Source of the DNA: Neopestalotiopsis rosae
Taxonomy: Eukaryota; Ascomycota; Sordariomycetes; Amphisphaeriales; Sporocadaceae
Assembly: GCA_023078685.1 (NCBI GenBank)
Contig: JALGAS010000005.1
Span: forward strand, 1,798,001 to 1,862,000
DNA length: 64,000 bases
Reading direction: 5' to 3'
In this document: positions 34,318-45,238 of the stretch, in pieces
Layout of the letters: each line of letters opens with the position of its first letter
How positions within the stretch are numbered: position 1 is the first letter of the stretch
Position numbers and translations under genes: made by a program
The notes under the pieces: model-generated
What the model was told of the DNA's origin: nothing
Databases searched by the model: none
What the model saw: only the letters and a program-made list of their open reading frames with translations

Positions 34318-36610
34318 CTTGGCGTTTGTGCAAAACACCGGATGCTTCTTTGCTTACTGCGGTCGTTGGGGAACGGATGGATTCTGAGCAAAAGATGGTC
34401 AGCCTTCACTCGGAAACACAACACCTGCGGCGGAACGAGATCTTGGTGCGTATTGATTATTCTAGCTGCATGCTCAAAATATGCGTAGTGCAAAGAGCCT
34501 CGCCAACCAGTGTCATTGCCGTTGAAATGTGGGCAGAGGAGCGGTCTCTCAAGCAATTTTCGTATCCTTAACTTACAAACGCCGCAAAACGGAATACAGC
34601 GTGATGTTGATTTTTTTTCGTTGCTGCTTTTGTTTATAGATGACACAGCAGAAGTTGCAGAGCTCAGCACGAAGATCGGGTTGGCCAAGTTTGGGCAAGC
34701 TGTGCAGGCACGTCGAAGGATGTGACCAGAGAGAAGTTGGACCTCATCAGTTCCAGTCGATGCTTTGCACGGGCAGTTCAGAAGAGTTGTATGCCAAATG
34801 AGTGCATTAGGGCAATGGTAATTGCCCACCGCTGCCGAGAAGTCGCAAAGTTAGCCACTGCGTTACTGTGCTCAGCAACAACAAGCTGGGCAAGCTGACG
34901 ACTGGATTGGCCCAAGAGAAAAATGACAAGACAAAGCGAAGACGAGGCAGACGTACCTGGTGTGCGCCAGAAAATCATGCGACGGCGATGACGCTTCAAT
35001 GGTGAAGATTCTGGATGGGTGTGATGAATGGAAGGTAGAGGGGAAAGTGAAATAGAATAACGTCGCCAAAAGCAGCTGGGAAGCCCTTGAATTCTCAGTG
35101 TTTTTTGTCACCTCCAAAGAAAAGAAAGAAGCTGAGGCAGTGGTTTTTATCCTAAGCTGCCGCAAGAGCACTGTTCGTTGACGTGAAGCTGGGTGAGGGG
35201 TCGACTGCCGATTGTCCAAGCCGCCAAAGTCAGGGCTTGATTGTTGTTGGATGCCAGTAACTGATACCCAGCGTGTGTTTTAGTTGACCGGCGACAATCG
35301 CGGACAAGGCAACCACTGCTGGGTGTTTGGAAAACTCTGAGGGTGAGGGCGCGTTGTCCCAGAGATGAACTTGCCACGGACGGTGGCTGACAGGCATGAA
35401 ATTCCAAGTGCTACTCGACAAAGTCAGTGTGCACCGGAGTTTTGATGGGGCAAAGATGCCACTGAGCAGTCAATCTCGTCGAGGAAGAATTTTGTACCGT
35501 ATCTGTGTCCAACGCTGGGCTATCTGTTTTTGGCCTTACAACCTCAACCTCTGCCCGCCGGCGCTCCATGGCGATCACGAAAAGCATGAGACCATCCTGG
35601 ACGAAGAATTGGCATCCAAGACCAATGGTCGATACCACCCTCCAGGTAATAACAGCGAGGATCGTAGACAAATTCATTTGGTATCGATCACTACAAGTGA
35701 GCGTTTGCATGATGTGAAGGTAGAGACGTGTATGTCCAAATAGAATGTTACACTTGCGAAACATTTTCAGCAAGGAGAGCCGATGGTGTTGTTGATGATG
35801 AGAGCTAGTACAGGTCCAAGTCAATGGTTGTCCTCCAGGAGTTCATTCTCCAAGGAGTCCCTAGGTAGTCGTTAAAACAGAAGGCACGATCGAACGGGAT
35901 CAACAGAATGACCTGGGAAGGAACAATCGAGTGTGTTTGGAGCAATATTTCAATGTTGTTCGTGAAGTTGCTCGTTTTTATGTCAGGTACAAGTGAACTA
36001 CGTCGGCGCCACAAGATAGTATTGATACTGCTCTGCCGATTCTCCTAGTGATTACTATGTTACTCTGATAATTCTCTTCCAATGCACATTTCGGCCATCT
36101 CAAGTATTTCCTGATGATGGTTCCACGAGATGAACATCATCTGACGATATGCTTCACTCAGATGATATAACATAAATTCGACGTCACAATCGACATGCCC
36201 CATTCAGCAGCCCTTCTGCATTTGCACCAACTACCATTATATTTTGTTGTATAACCACATTGTAATGAGTTGCCTCTGCCGGGAACAAAGTTTCTGACTA
36301 CCAGCAATTCTCATACCAGTGCAACTTTGGAAGCCTGCCACCTATTGCATGAAGAATAATTGGGCCAATCACCAACGCACATGCGCATCCCTGTCCGAGT
36401 ATGAGCACTGGTTGGTTATACAGGACCATGATAAGTAGCCCCGCCGACTATCGCTGCACATGTATGTTATACGAAGCCAACATACGCAATGTCTTGGAGT
36501 GGCAAGTCTTTTGGAGGACATCGCAAGTAAATAAGAACAATCTGATTACACTTCTAAAGTTTTCAAAAATCTTGCAATTAGAAATAGGAAATCATCGAGT
36601 CTTGTCCGAA
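34318..36610. promoter_or_regulatory. Divergent intergenic region with candidate spliced leader
   Basis: About 2.3 kb between the unrecognised Cys-pair gene (minus) and the 2OG oxygenase gene (plus). On the minus strand a GTACGT donor at 34956-34951 follows CA/CT-rich sequence, suggesting a leader exon for the Cys-pair gene. Bases 36060-36600 before the oxygenase are AT-rich. No other gene is supported. Confidence 0.4.
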
Positions 36611-37876
36611 ATGTCTCAATCGCCAAACAACTCCCACGAAACTCAATATGTATACTACCACGAAGGCGGCGTGCCGGGCAAGCGCCCCATCCTCACGGGA
36701 TCGGCAGCCAAGCCAACCTTTACCGAACTGCCACGCATCGACATTTCCCGGGCGTACTCGTCCGATCCGCAAGACCGGCTGCAACTGGCCAGCGAGGTCA
36801 ATGATGCCTTTACCAACGTGGGCTTCTTTTACGCGGTGAACCACGGCATCGAGCCGGAAACCGTGGCGGACATCTTTGCCGCCATGAGACGGTACTTTGC
36901 TTTGCCCGAAGACGTCAAGATGGAGGCGCACTCGCGCCAGAACCACAAATTCCGGGGCTACGAACCCATGTTTTCTACGCGCCTGGACCCGACCACGCGC
37001 GGGGATCTCAAGGAAGGGTTTCTTATGGGCGAGGACGCTTTGGATCCGGAGCAAGGCGCTCCACCGAGTGTGATCGAGAGGCAGAAGGCCGAGGGTCCGA
37101 GAAACCAGTGGCCTTCCTTGCCTGAGGCGGCCTTTTGGAGGCCAGCCGTGTACCGTTACCATCAGGCTTTGCGGTCATTGTCGGAGCGGTTGCTCAGGAT
37201 CTTCTCGTGTAAGTCTAATATAACTTTCCTAGGAGCGTGAAATGTGGTTTCCTCAAAATTGCCTTGGTCCAGGCAGTCTTGGCCTTGGAACTTTACTGGG
37301 GAATCATTTTTGAACCAATACTCGATGTCTTCATGCAGACTTTGGTAAGGCTCGCTAAACATTCCTACAGTGGCCCTGGGCCTCCCCGAAGACCACTTTG
37401 ACGCCATCACAAGATTCCCCCTGACCAACATCCGGGCCCTGCACTACCCGCCGCAGGAGCGCGACGACGACGTCGGCATTGGCGCGCACACGGACTTTGT
37501 CTTCTTCACGCTGCTCTGCCAGCAGGAGACGGCGCGGCCCGCGCTCGAGGTGCTCAACGGCAACGGCGTCTGGGTGCCCGCGGAGCCCGACCAGAGCGCC
37601 TTTGTCGTCAACGTGGGCGACTTTCTCAAATTCTTTACCGGCGGCTTGTGGCAGAGCACGGTGCATCGGGTGCGGAATGTTACGGGCGAGGAGAGGTACT
37701 CTATCCCGTTCTTCTATAGCCCAGATGAGGACGGTGTCGTGGATGTCCTGGAACGGTTCAGAGAGCCGGGTAAAACGTACGAGACTTTTACTGCTGGTGA
37801 GTATTTTGAGAAGAGATTGCAGATCGATCGGAGGACAGCTGATGATGGAGATGGGAAGCCTGTCGCAGTATATTGA
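36611..37876 (+). CDS. 2-oxoglutarate/Fe(II)-dependent dioxygenase (isopenicillin N synthase-like)
   Basis: Exons 36611..37208 and 37371..37876 (162-nt intron, GTAAGT..CTACAG, phase 1) encode 367 residues. The N-terminal DIOX_N-type region includes LPRIDISRAY, VGFFYAVNHGIE and KFRGYEP, as in IPNS, gibberellin oxidase and related enzymes. The iron-binding facial triad is His239-x-Asp241 (in IGAHTDFVFFTLL) and His298 (in STVHRVRN), and Arg308-x-Ser310 (RYSIPFFY) is the 2-oxoglutarate-binding pair. All catalytic residues are present. The substrate cannot be told from sequence; such enzymes act in secondary metabolism or detoxification. No cluster backbone enzyme lies nearby. The start was chosen at MSQSPNNS; the same frame is open upstream but does not look coding. 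Confidence 0.92.
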
Positions 37877-38280
37877 GTTTTGATTGTCACACGAGTCTCA
37901 CGAGCTGTATAATATCTCAGTCAGGCAATGGTCTCTCGAAAGTAGATAATGTTTGATCTTGTCGCGTCAATACGTTCAATAGTAGAAATAAATAAGTATG
38001 TAAATAGGGATCGTGAGCCATATCAATACTAGTAAAAAAGTTCAGCCGAGCATCATGCTCCAGGCCTCTGGGGATATATATTCCGAGTGATTCTTCGTAC
38101 ACGGCTTCTCCGAGCCTCATCTGGTCATTCCGAAACTCCGTTGAGCGATGGAAATCATCCACGCACTCCAAAAGTCTTTCCCGAGCTGTCCAACCAGCCT
38201 GCCTTTTCCATTGTTGAACCCAAAGACTTTATACACGTATAGTCGTTTGAAGAAAGGAAAATTAGTACAAGTCTCGGCCC
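37877..38280. other. Convergent 3' intergenic region
   Basis: 404 bp between the convergent dioxygenase (plus) and ADK2 (minus) genes, AT-rich at 37940-38060. It presumably contains both 3' UTRs; no gene is seen. Confidence 0.5.
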
Positions 38281-39087
38281 TTATGCGAACCGCCTCTCAA
38301 ATTCGGCGTACAGCTTGGGGCTGATTTCGTCACTGCTCATGCCCTCAACCTCCCAGAGAACGCCCTTCTTGGCATAGTGCTCCAACAAAGGCTCGCTGGT
38401 CTCCTGGAACTTCTTGAAGCGAGCGCGGTAGATTTCCTCGTTGTCATCAGAACGCTGGACTAGGGGCTCTCCGGTGATATCGTCAAAGCCGGGGACCTTG
38501 GGCGCGTGAAAGGTCGTGTTGTAGACCCGACCAGACGGCTCGTGGACCCAGCGGGACGATATCCGCTGCATAATGACATCAAATGGAGTCTTGAGGGACA
38601 CGGCCCAGTTGATGGGGACAATGTCATCGAGCTTTCCGGCCTGAGATGCTGTGCGCGGGAAGCCGTCGAGCAGGAAGGAAGCTGCGGGGTCATCGGACGC
38701 GTGCGCAGACAGACTGGCGCCGGCAGCGGGATTTCTGTCAATGGCCGAGATGAAAGGGTCTAGATCCTCGTAGGCCTCGGCAGCACCGATGGCGGAGGAG
38801 GCCAAGGTCATAACGTTGGCTCGGCCGCCGGATAGCCAGCCGCGCTGGCCCAGCTCGTTTGTAATCAATCTGAGGATCATGTCGTCGGGGACAAGGCCGC
38901 CGGTCTTCATGGTGCTCTCGACCTTGATGCCGAGAGGAGTCCGGTTCTTGACATTGTTGCGAAGGAGGTCGCCCGAGGAGATGGCGGTCAACTGGGGGAA
39001 GCGGTCGAGTAAACGTTCAGACTGTGTGCCCTTGCCTACGCCGGGTGCGCCGACAAGAATCACGCGTGCTGCTCTTCGCAGGCGCAT
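38281..39087 (-). CDS. ADK2: Mitochondrial GTP:AMP phosphotransferase (adenylate kinase 3 type)
   Basis: Transfers a phosphate from GTP to AMP in the mitochondrial matrix, recycling AMP and GTP from the citric acid cycle. The single-exon frame gives 268 residues. The P-loop is GAPGVGKGTQ (13-22); the AMP-binding part follows (SSGDLLRNNV, GLVPDDMI); LLDGFPRT is the NMP-core strand; and the LID domain starts RWVHEPSGRVYN. The LID lacks the four zinc Cys, as in eukaryotic AK3. An Ala/Ser-rich insertion (about residues 95-135) between GWLSGG and FLLDGFPR lengthens this protein relative to bacterial Adk and is common in filamentous-fungal Adk2. The basic start MRLRRAARVIL fits an uncleaved mitochondrial signal. 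Confidence 0.94.
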   Translation of the reverse strand: MRLRRAARVILVGAPGVGKGTQSERLLDRFPQLTAISSGDLLRNNVKNRTPLGIKVESTMKTGGLVPDDMILRLITNELGQRGWLSGGRANVMTLASSAIGAAEAYEDLDPFISAIDRNPAAGASLSAHASDDPAASFLLDGFPRTASQAGKLDDIVPINWAVSLKTPFDVIMQRISSRWVHEPSGRVYNTTFHAPKVPGFDDITGEPLVQRSDDNEEIYRARFKKFQETSEPLLEHYAKKGVLWEVEGMSSDEISPKLYAEFERRFA

Positions 39088-41524
39088 AGTATGTGGTCTG
39101 TGAGATGTGTGGGTTGGTGCCGGTGTCGAGCGACAGAGGCGGATTGAACGGCGAGAGAATTGAAAGCTCTCCAGTAATTCGATAGACGATGGAACGACAA
39201 GCGCGATGTGTCTTCTGGTGTGTGAATTCTCCGCTGGATGGGAGAATCGCCGTTTCGGGGTCCGTAAAAGACCGGAGTTTGGGGAGATGAGGTAAGAAGG
39301 TTGGCGATGATAGGCAGGCAGCAGATATGTCAGCCAATGTGGGCACGCGCACGACTAGGTTATCGGCAGCGCGGGGAATACGTAGGTGGTATTCGTTCGA
39401 GAAGAGCTGCAGGTTCAGGAAACGTTCAGAGCGTCGTGGAGATCAAATGGGCAAAGCTCCAAAGTCTGTGCGACGATTGTATACCTCCTGGTAGTGGTAC
39501 ACAAGATGAACGAGGAATGAGGGACAAGAGGAGGGACAAGAAAGAGAAAAGTAGCACGTAGCGAGACAGACAAAAAGTGGTGGAGCTCCAATATTGAAAG
39601 ATGATAAAAAAATAAACCCAAAAGCACATTCAACGTTCTGATTGCAGCGGCATTTGCATTACCTATTCAGTTGCGTGGTAGGTACCCGTAATACAGAGTA
39701 GTGAAGGGTCTCGCACCTACCCAGCGAAGTTCGGTGGGGAAGACGCCCTATCGGTCCTCGTCTGTGTGTCTTGGTGGGCTGTGGAGGAGACGCAGAGACA
39801 AAGAGATTGGCGCTGACCAGACGGTTGGCGCATCGTCACTGGCTGGATGCTACTGGTCGCTAGAGTCAAACTGTTGAGGGATTCGCTCATCGTCGACATC
39901 GGGCCAGGGGTCACAGGAGCTAGAGCCAGCATACGGAACAAGTGTCTAGGATTACCTATGCACTCCACAAACCATGCCAAGTTCCATTTGAACCTTGCCG
40001 AATCTCCTCCGGCCTTCGGTTCCCGAGTCAAGCTTGTCAAGTCAACTTTTCTGCAGCAGCTTTGTTTGGAGAGAATGGGATACATTCCCGAGGACCCACA
40101 CGATGCTATACTGCACTATTTTGTTACACACACCTCGGTTTGCTCGGTTGCTTGATTAATAAAGTCAGTCAACATGAGTCCGGGGTAGAGGACAGGAGAT
40201 CGACATACTGTACATACATACTTTGTACTTTCAAATGACTTGCTGAGGCTTCGAGTATAACCACTAACATAATACAAATGACATGCATAGGATTCACCAC
40301 CAAAGCCTTGCCCAAAACCCAAAAGTTTCTTATCTCATCTCAACGGCATGTAGCTGATCGTCAAACTATTTCAACAATCAATGAGCCCTGCGCACACTCA
40401 AACATTTCACACATGTTTGTATGCTTCTAAGGTTAGATTCCTCTCGGCCGACCATATTGTCCTCCTTTTCCCCGCATTGTCCGCGCTGCCTAGGCACACC
40501 CAACCGGTACGCTATACCCGGACGACCTTGTGAAGGTGCATGAGAATGATATGTGCCGACAATTCCCGGCACATGTGATGACTCGTTGGAGGTTGATACA
40601 CACCCTTCAACCACTCATGGTGCAACGCCAACAACGCTTTTGAGTTGTTGTGCACCCTTTTTGCCAACTAGGCAGGTACAATGTATCAACGAAAGCACTC
40701 TTTGATTCAAAGGCTTATGCAGGTGGTTTTTGTGAAGAATGGTCCTGTCCCAATGAAGGCCAGCTGATGCGTGGCGTGTTTTCACTAGAACAAAGCAGCA
40801 GAGAAAAACGTGGGCTTCAGATGCGTATCTTGTCCCAGTCGCAGTGGCCTTTTGCGCTTGTATGAACATTGATGGCCGGCCGTTAGTTGCATAATGCATC
40901 TCCAATAACCCCGGCTCGTTTCCTGACAGTATTACGATAGTCACTGGAAAGCGCTGGCAATCGTACAAGTATATCTGGCGATGATTGCAATAATCATTTC
41001 ACGCACGGTCTGCCTTGGCCATATCAAATAACTGTGACAATTACCCTGGACTGCTCGCTGGCTATATTGTACGAAGCAATCGGTCCTGCATCCGGTTGAA
41101 AATTACGTGTTGGGCCAAGTACAAGTCACCAACACAAGAACATGGAATGTCCCCTGATAGTGTTATCTTCAGTACTGATAAAAGGCCTGAATTCCTCCCG
41201 AAGTCAGACGTCTGGTTTGGTACCAGTTTCGAGCTCAGTGTGCCGTCATCGATACTTGGGGTTGCCATGTTGAGCATGGGCCTTCGCTTTTCATGAGGGG
41301 AATCATCATCGTATTGAAGCAGCCAACTCCGATGGCTATATGCCCAATGTGCTACCATCGCCAATATATATAGCGACTCTAATGCTTGCCGTCCGTGACA
41401 GCCGAGTTCGTACATGTTCTTTTTTGAAATACACGTTCCCAGGAGTGTAATGGCCGTGCTCCTGGGCAATTCTCCCCATATCGTACAGAATCCTTTTCAT
41501 ACTCCGTCCTCCAGGTCCGGCATA
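39088..41524. other. Intergenic between ADK2 and TIM10
   Basis: About 2.4 kb upstream of ADK2 and downstream of TIM10 (both minus). The ADK2-proximal 250 bases are the likely leader and promoter. No frame longer than about 120 codons looks coding, and no RNA gene or repeat is seen. Confidence 0.5.
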
Positions 41525-41879
41525 TTAGTTGCCCAGGTTGAAGCCGCCGCCAGCGCCACCTGCTTGTGCTTGTTGTTGCATCATCTCGGAGACCTTCATG
41601 TGGACGTCGAAGAACTTGGCGGCACATCGGTCGAGGCAAACGCTCTCGCCCTTGTTGAGCTCGCCCTCGCGGTAGTCGTTGGGGACGCACTTCTTTGCGC
41701 AGACTCTGGTAAGGCTGTAGAGTTTCAAGTGTTAGCAAAATAGATACAAGACAGGTTCAGCAATGGCTGGCTCAGTCGTACCGGGTGTGCATCTCAGCCA
41801 GAAGCTTCATCTCAGCCTCGACAGCACCAATCTTCTCCTCCGAAGTGGGCTGGGGACGTCCGAAACCGAGAAATGACAT
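41525..41879 (-). CDS. TIM10: Mitochondrial intermembrane space chaperone Tim10
   Basis: Small Tim protein that pairs with Tim9 to escort carrier and other hydrophobic precursors across the intermembrane space. Exons 41879..41782 and 41714..41525 (67-nt intron with a GCTAAC branch site) encode 95 residues, the usual length. The twin CX3C motif is Cys38-AKK-Cys42 and Cys59-LDR-Cys63, linked by the conserved [16 protein letters not shown]. The N-terminus [11 protein letters not shown] and the Gln/Gly/Ala-rich tail fit fungal Tim10. Splicing joins ACC CG|C CTT, restoring MHTRLTRVC. It is divergent from MSK1 with 642 bp between. Confidence 0.96.
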
Positions 41880-42521
41880 TTTGATGGCTTGATATGGTTT
41901 GAACTGGGTTTATGTTCGGTTTGATGTGTCGAAATTGTTGGCTGATAAGAAATGCGACTTTGAAATGCTGCAAATGCAATTGATCCAGCAAAGAAAGTCG
42001 AGCCCAGCAGCTACGCAACAAGCATGGATGAGGATTTGACGTCAGCTTTCGGCAGGCGGTGAGACTAGCAAAGCTAGGAAACAGCGACTGGACAAATGTT
42101 CGGCCCGCAGAATTTATGGGCAAGAAAATAAAATTTCCCGAGGCCGTCAGCTAAAAAGAGCCAATTTGATTTGGTAGCTTTGAGAGCTCTAGTTAGCTCA
42201 ACGCGCACACACAAAAAGAGAGAAGAGGAGGATCTGCTTTTTTTCATTTCTGCGTTTGGCCATGACATTTGCCAATGCGTGAAACCTTGTTGGTTGTCTC
42301 TTAACTATAACTGTAAGTTTGATTTCTTCTTCTTTTACATCGCCAGTTGATTGCCCCTCGAAGTGATGATATTGCTTAGATTAGAACCGTTGCGACTGAC
42401 ACTACCTCGGTGGTGCTTGATCACAATTTGCCAGCATTATCTGATCAAATTCACCCACCATTCTCTTGCTATCAGTACTGCAATTAGATGAGCCAATAGC
42501 TGACTTGAGATAAAGTGTAAA
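41880..42521. promoter_or_regulatory. Bidirectional promoter region of TIM10 and MSK1
   Basis: 642 bp between the divergent starts of two genes for mitochondrial proteins. It includes pyrimidine-rich stretches (ttcttcttcttttac near 42325) near the MSK1 side. No specific operator can be named. Confidence 0.5.
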
Positions 42522-44318
42522 ATGAACAGCTTGTCGCTCTCGCAAATGTTACGTCCCTACGCGACTAGGCCCATGACAGCAAAGGGCGCTGTATATGGTC
42601 GTTTCTACACAATTACGCGCCGAAGATGTGCTCGCGAATATTCCACTGAACCACCCATCGAAAATAATCATGACGGTGTAAAGAGTAAAAAGACGCGCCC
42701 GCCCGAGCCCAGTGCAGCCAAAAAGGCAGAAAGGCTCGCAAAGCAGCAATGGGAAGAACAGGCTCGTGAAACAGAGAAACGTGTTCAGAAGCTCAAGGAA
42801 CTCAATGCGCTAGAATGGCCTCGCATCCAGAATCAGACCAATGCTACGCGTATGAGCGTCCCTGAGTTCAGGGGCAAGTATAGAGACCTCGCTGCCGGAT
42901 CGTCCGCGGCCGATGAAGTCCAGCTCCGGGGCAGAGTCTTGGCCACCAGAAAACATAGTTCCAAACTGGCCTTCTTGGACATTCAAGGAGATTTCCACAC
43001 GGTCCAGGTCATGCTCGACTTTGGCCACATCCAAGCTGCATCCGGCATCACTGTAGAGCAATTCAGAGAAAAGCGCTTGACCTTGCTTCGTGGTGACTTT
43101 GTCTCAGTAGAAGGTACAGCTAATGTGACACCACAAGGCGAACTCACCCTCAAGGTGAACAAGCTGCCCGACCTGTTGAGCCCAAGTATTGCCCCCGTTC
43201 CGACCAAACTCGTCGATGAAGAGACCATGGTTCAGAGCCGCCATCTCAGCCTCCTAGTCAACCAACAAGTCTCTAGATCCTTGCGCTTCCGCTCAGAGCT
43301 CATCTGGTGGTTCAGAAACTACTTTGTCAAGCGCAAGTTCTTGGAAGTCCAGACACCCATTCTCGCCGATTACGCAGGTGGCGCCACGGCACGCCCCTTT
43401 CTCACTTCGGCCACTGCCTTTTCGCACAAGGACTTGGCTCTGCGGATTGCTCCCGAGCTATGGCTCAAGCGCATGGTCGTCGGAGGATTTGACCGCATCT
43501 TTGAGATTGGACCTTCTTTCCGCAACGAAGGCCTGGACGCAACGCACAATCCTGAATTCACCATGTGCGAATTTTACCAAGCCTATGCCGACTTGCCATC
43601 TCTAATCGCCCTGACTACGGATCTTGTGCAAGGTCTCGCTTCGTGGTCCCGAGAAGTTTTGGAAAAGTCTAAATCCTTGTCAGCGGACACAATCGATCCT
43701 GCCTATTTCTCTCGCTTCGAGCAGGTCGAGTTCATCCCAGCACTTGAGGAGGCTTTGAAGATCAAGTTGCCCGACTTGACTGATGAGAATGCTCTTGCAT
43801 CTCTTCGTGAAGTCTTGCGCACCGAACTTGGCCGCGAAGTTGAATCAGACATCTCCCTGAACAAGCTTCTCGACGACTTGGCCAGCGAACATCTCGAACC
43901 CAAGTCAGAGGCCAGCCCTCTGTACATCACCCACCACCCATCCTGCATGTCCCCTCTGTCCAAGTCCTTCACATGCCCTAAGACCGGTCAGCTGGTATCT
44001 GCCCGGGCTGAGCTCTTCATCAAGGGACGCGAGATTGCCAACATGTACGAGGAGGAGAACAATCCTTTTGAGCAGCGCCGCAAGTTTGAGCTCCAGGTCC
44101 AGGCTCGCAACGCAAACGACCCCGACGAGGGCGAGGCTGTTGTTGACGAGAGCTATATCCAGGCCCTTGAACACGGTCTGCCACCAACCGGCGGATGGGG
44201 CTGCGGTATCGACCGGCTCGTCATGCTCTTTTCTGGAGCAACCAGGATCAGCGACACGCTCAGCTTTGGAAGCTTGCGGAATGTCGTGGCTGCTACTCAT
44301 GTGTCCAAGCGCTCGTAA
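42522..44318 (+). CDS. MSK1: Mitochondrial lysyl-tRNA synthetase
   Basis: Class IIb synthetase charging mitochondrial tRNA-Lys. The intronless frame has 598 residues. The N-terminus (about 40 residues, Arg/Ser/Thr-rich, ...RRRCAREYST) looks like a mitochondrial presequence. An OB-fold anticodon-binding domain spans about 134-215 (VQLRGRVLATRKHSSKLAF). Class II motif 1 is near 265-281 (FLEVQTPIL), motif 2 is FEIGPSFRNEGLDATHNPEF (327-346, with Arg334 and Glu336), and motif 3 is GWGCGIDRLVML starting at 558. SCMSPLSKS and FIKGREIANMYEE are LysRS-type signatures that separate it from AspRS/AsnRS. An Ala/Lys/Glu-rich segment (60-95) precedes the OB fold. Confidence 0.95.
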   Translation: MNSLSLSQMLRPYATRPMTAKGAVYGRFYTITRRRCAREYSTEPPIENNHDGVKSKKTRPPEPSAAKKAERLAKQQWEEQARETEKRVQKLKELNALEWPRIQNQTNATRMSVPEFRGKYRDLAAGSSAADEVQLRGRVLATRKHSSKLAFLDIQGDFHTVQVMLDFGHIQAASGITVEQFREKRLTLLRGDFVSVEGTANVTPQGELTLKVNKLPDLLSPSIAPVPTKLVDEETMVQSRHLSLLVNQQVSRSLRFRSELIWWFRNYFVKRKFLEVQTPILADYAGGATARPFLTSATAFSHKDLALRIAPELWLKRMVVGGFDRIFEIGPSFRNEGLDATHNPEFTMCEFYQAYADLPSLIALTTDLVQGLASWSREVLEKSKSLSADTIDPAYFSRFEQVEFIPALEEALKIKLPDLTDENALASLREVLRTELGREVESDISLNKLLDDLASEHLEPKSEASPLYITHHPSCMSPLSKSFTCPKTGQLVSARAELFIKGREIANMYEEENNPFEQRRKFELQVQARNANDPDEGEAVVDESYIQALEHGLPPTGGWGCGIDRLVMLFSGATRISDTLSFGSLRNVVAATHVSKRS

Positions 44319-45238
44319 TGAAGCGACTTGGCTTATGGCTGTGTAATAATAGCAATGTATATGATGTATATTAGCGAAACAATCAACGATACCCTCTGCT
44401 TTGCATCCACTTTACTTACTGGAAGTCGCTTCGTAAGTGAAAGTTTGTCGCCTCGTCATGATCTGCGTTTCGTTCAGTAACTGGTTCTGCCCCGTGCTTG
44501 TATCAAATAAGATACACAACTTGCCTGCTCATCTCTCCCAGTTCGTTTCCTTTGCGTCAGTATCAAACATAATCACTACATGTCACATTCGCCGATACGA
44601 CAATCAAACGTATGTAATGCGGCTGTATTGTCTGTTCACTAGTGCTGCTGGTGAAATCAAATGCCATCTGAAAATGTACATGAACCAACGCCGCATGATG
44701 GCCTTTGGCCCAAAAACAAAAACGCCAATCCATATTTCGGATATGCAGTACCAATGTACAATATGTCTGGTATCAATGCATTCCGTTCCCTCTCTCAAAC
44801 AAAAGAAATCCATCCACAGAGGAGATATCAGGTAGCCGATCTACCAAAAGAAGGCAGATGTGAATAACCTCTTTGCCGGGTCCTGAACGCCTGAATCGGA
44901 AAGAAAAAACCAATCAGATGCTGAAACATCATTAACTGAAAGCTGGATCATCCAGCTGTCAAAGGGTATCGATATGGCCAGTAATGCATATTGACAAGTC
45001 GTTGAACTTCTGAAAAGCTCTGCTGTAACTGTCGCGTCCATGAGAACTGAGAAAATCGGAAACCAAAGCGTGAAATCATTGCGAGGCGTAAACACATAGT
45101 GAGAAGGGTAGAAATCGTCATGAGTCGTAGTGGCCTGGATGGCCGAGAAATTTCAGAGAGAGGAACATCCACGCCATCGTGCTGTTGATGAAGTATTCCT
45201 CAGAGCAACACTGACGTACGAGAGAGAACAATGGTCGA
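44319..45238. other. Convergent 3' intergenic region
   Basis: 920 bp between the convergent MSK1 (plus) and F-box-like (minus) genes. Only short frames are present; no RNA gene or repeat is recognised. Confidence 0.5.
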
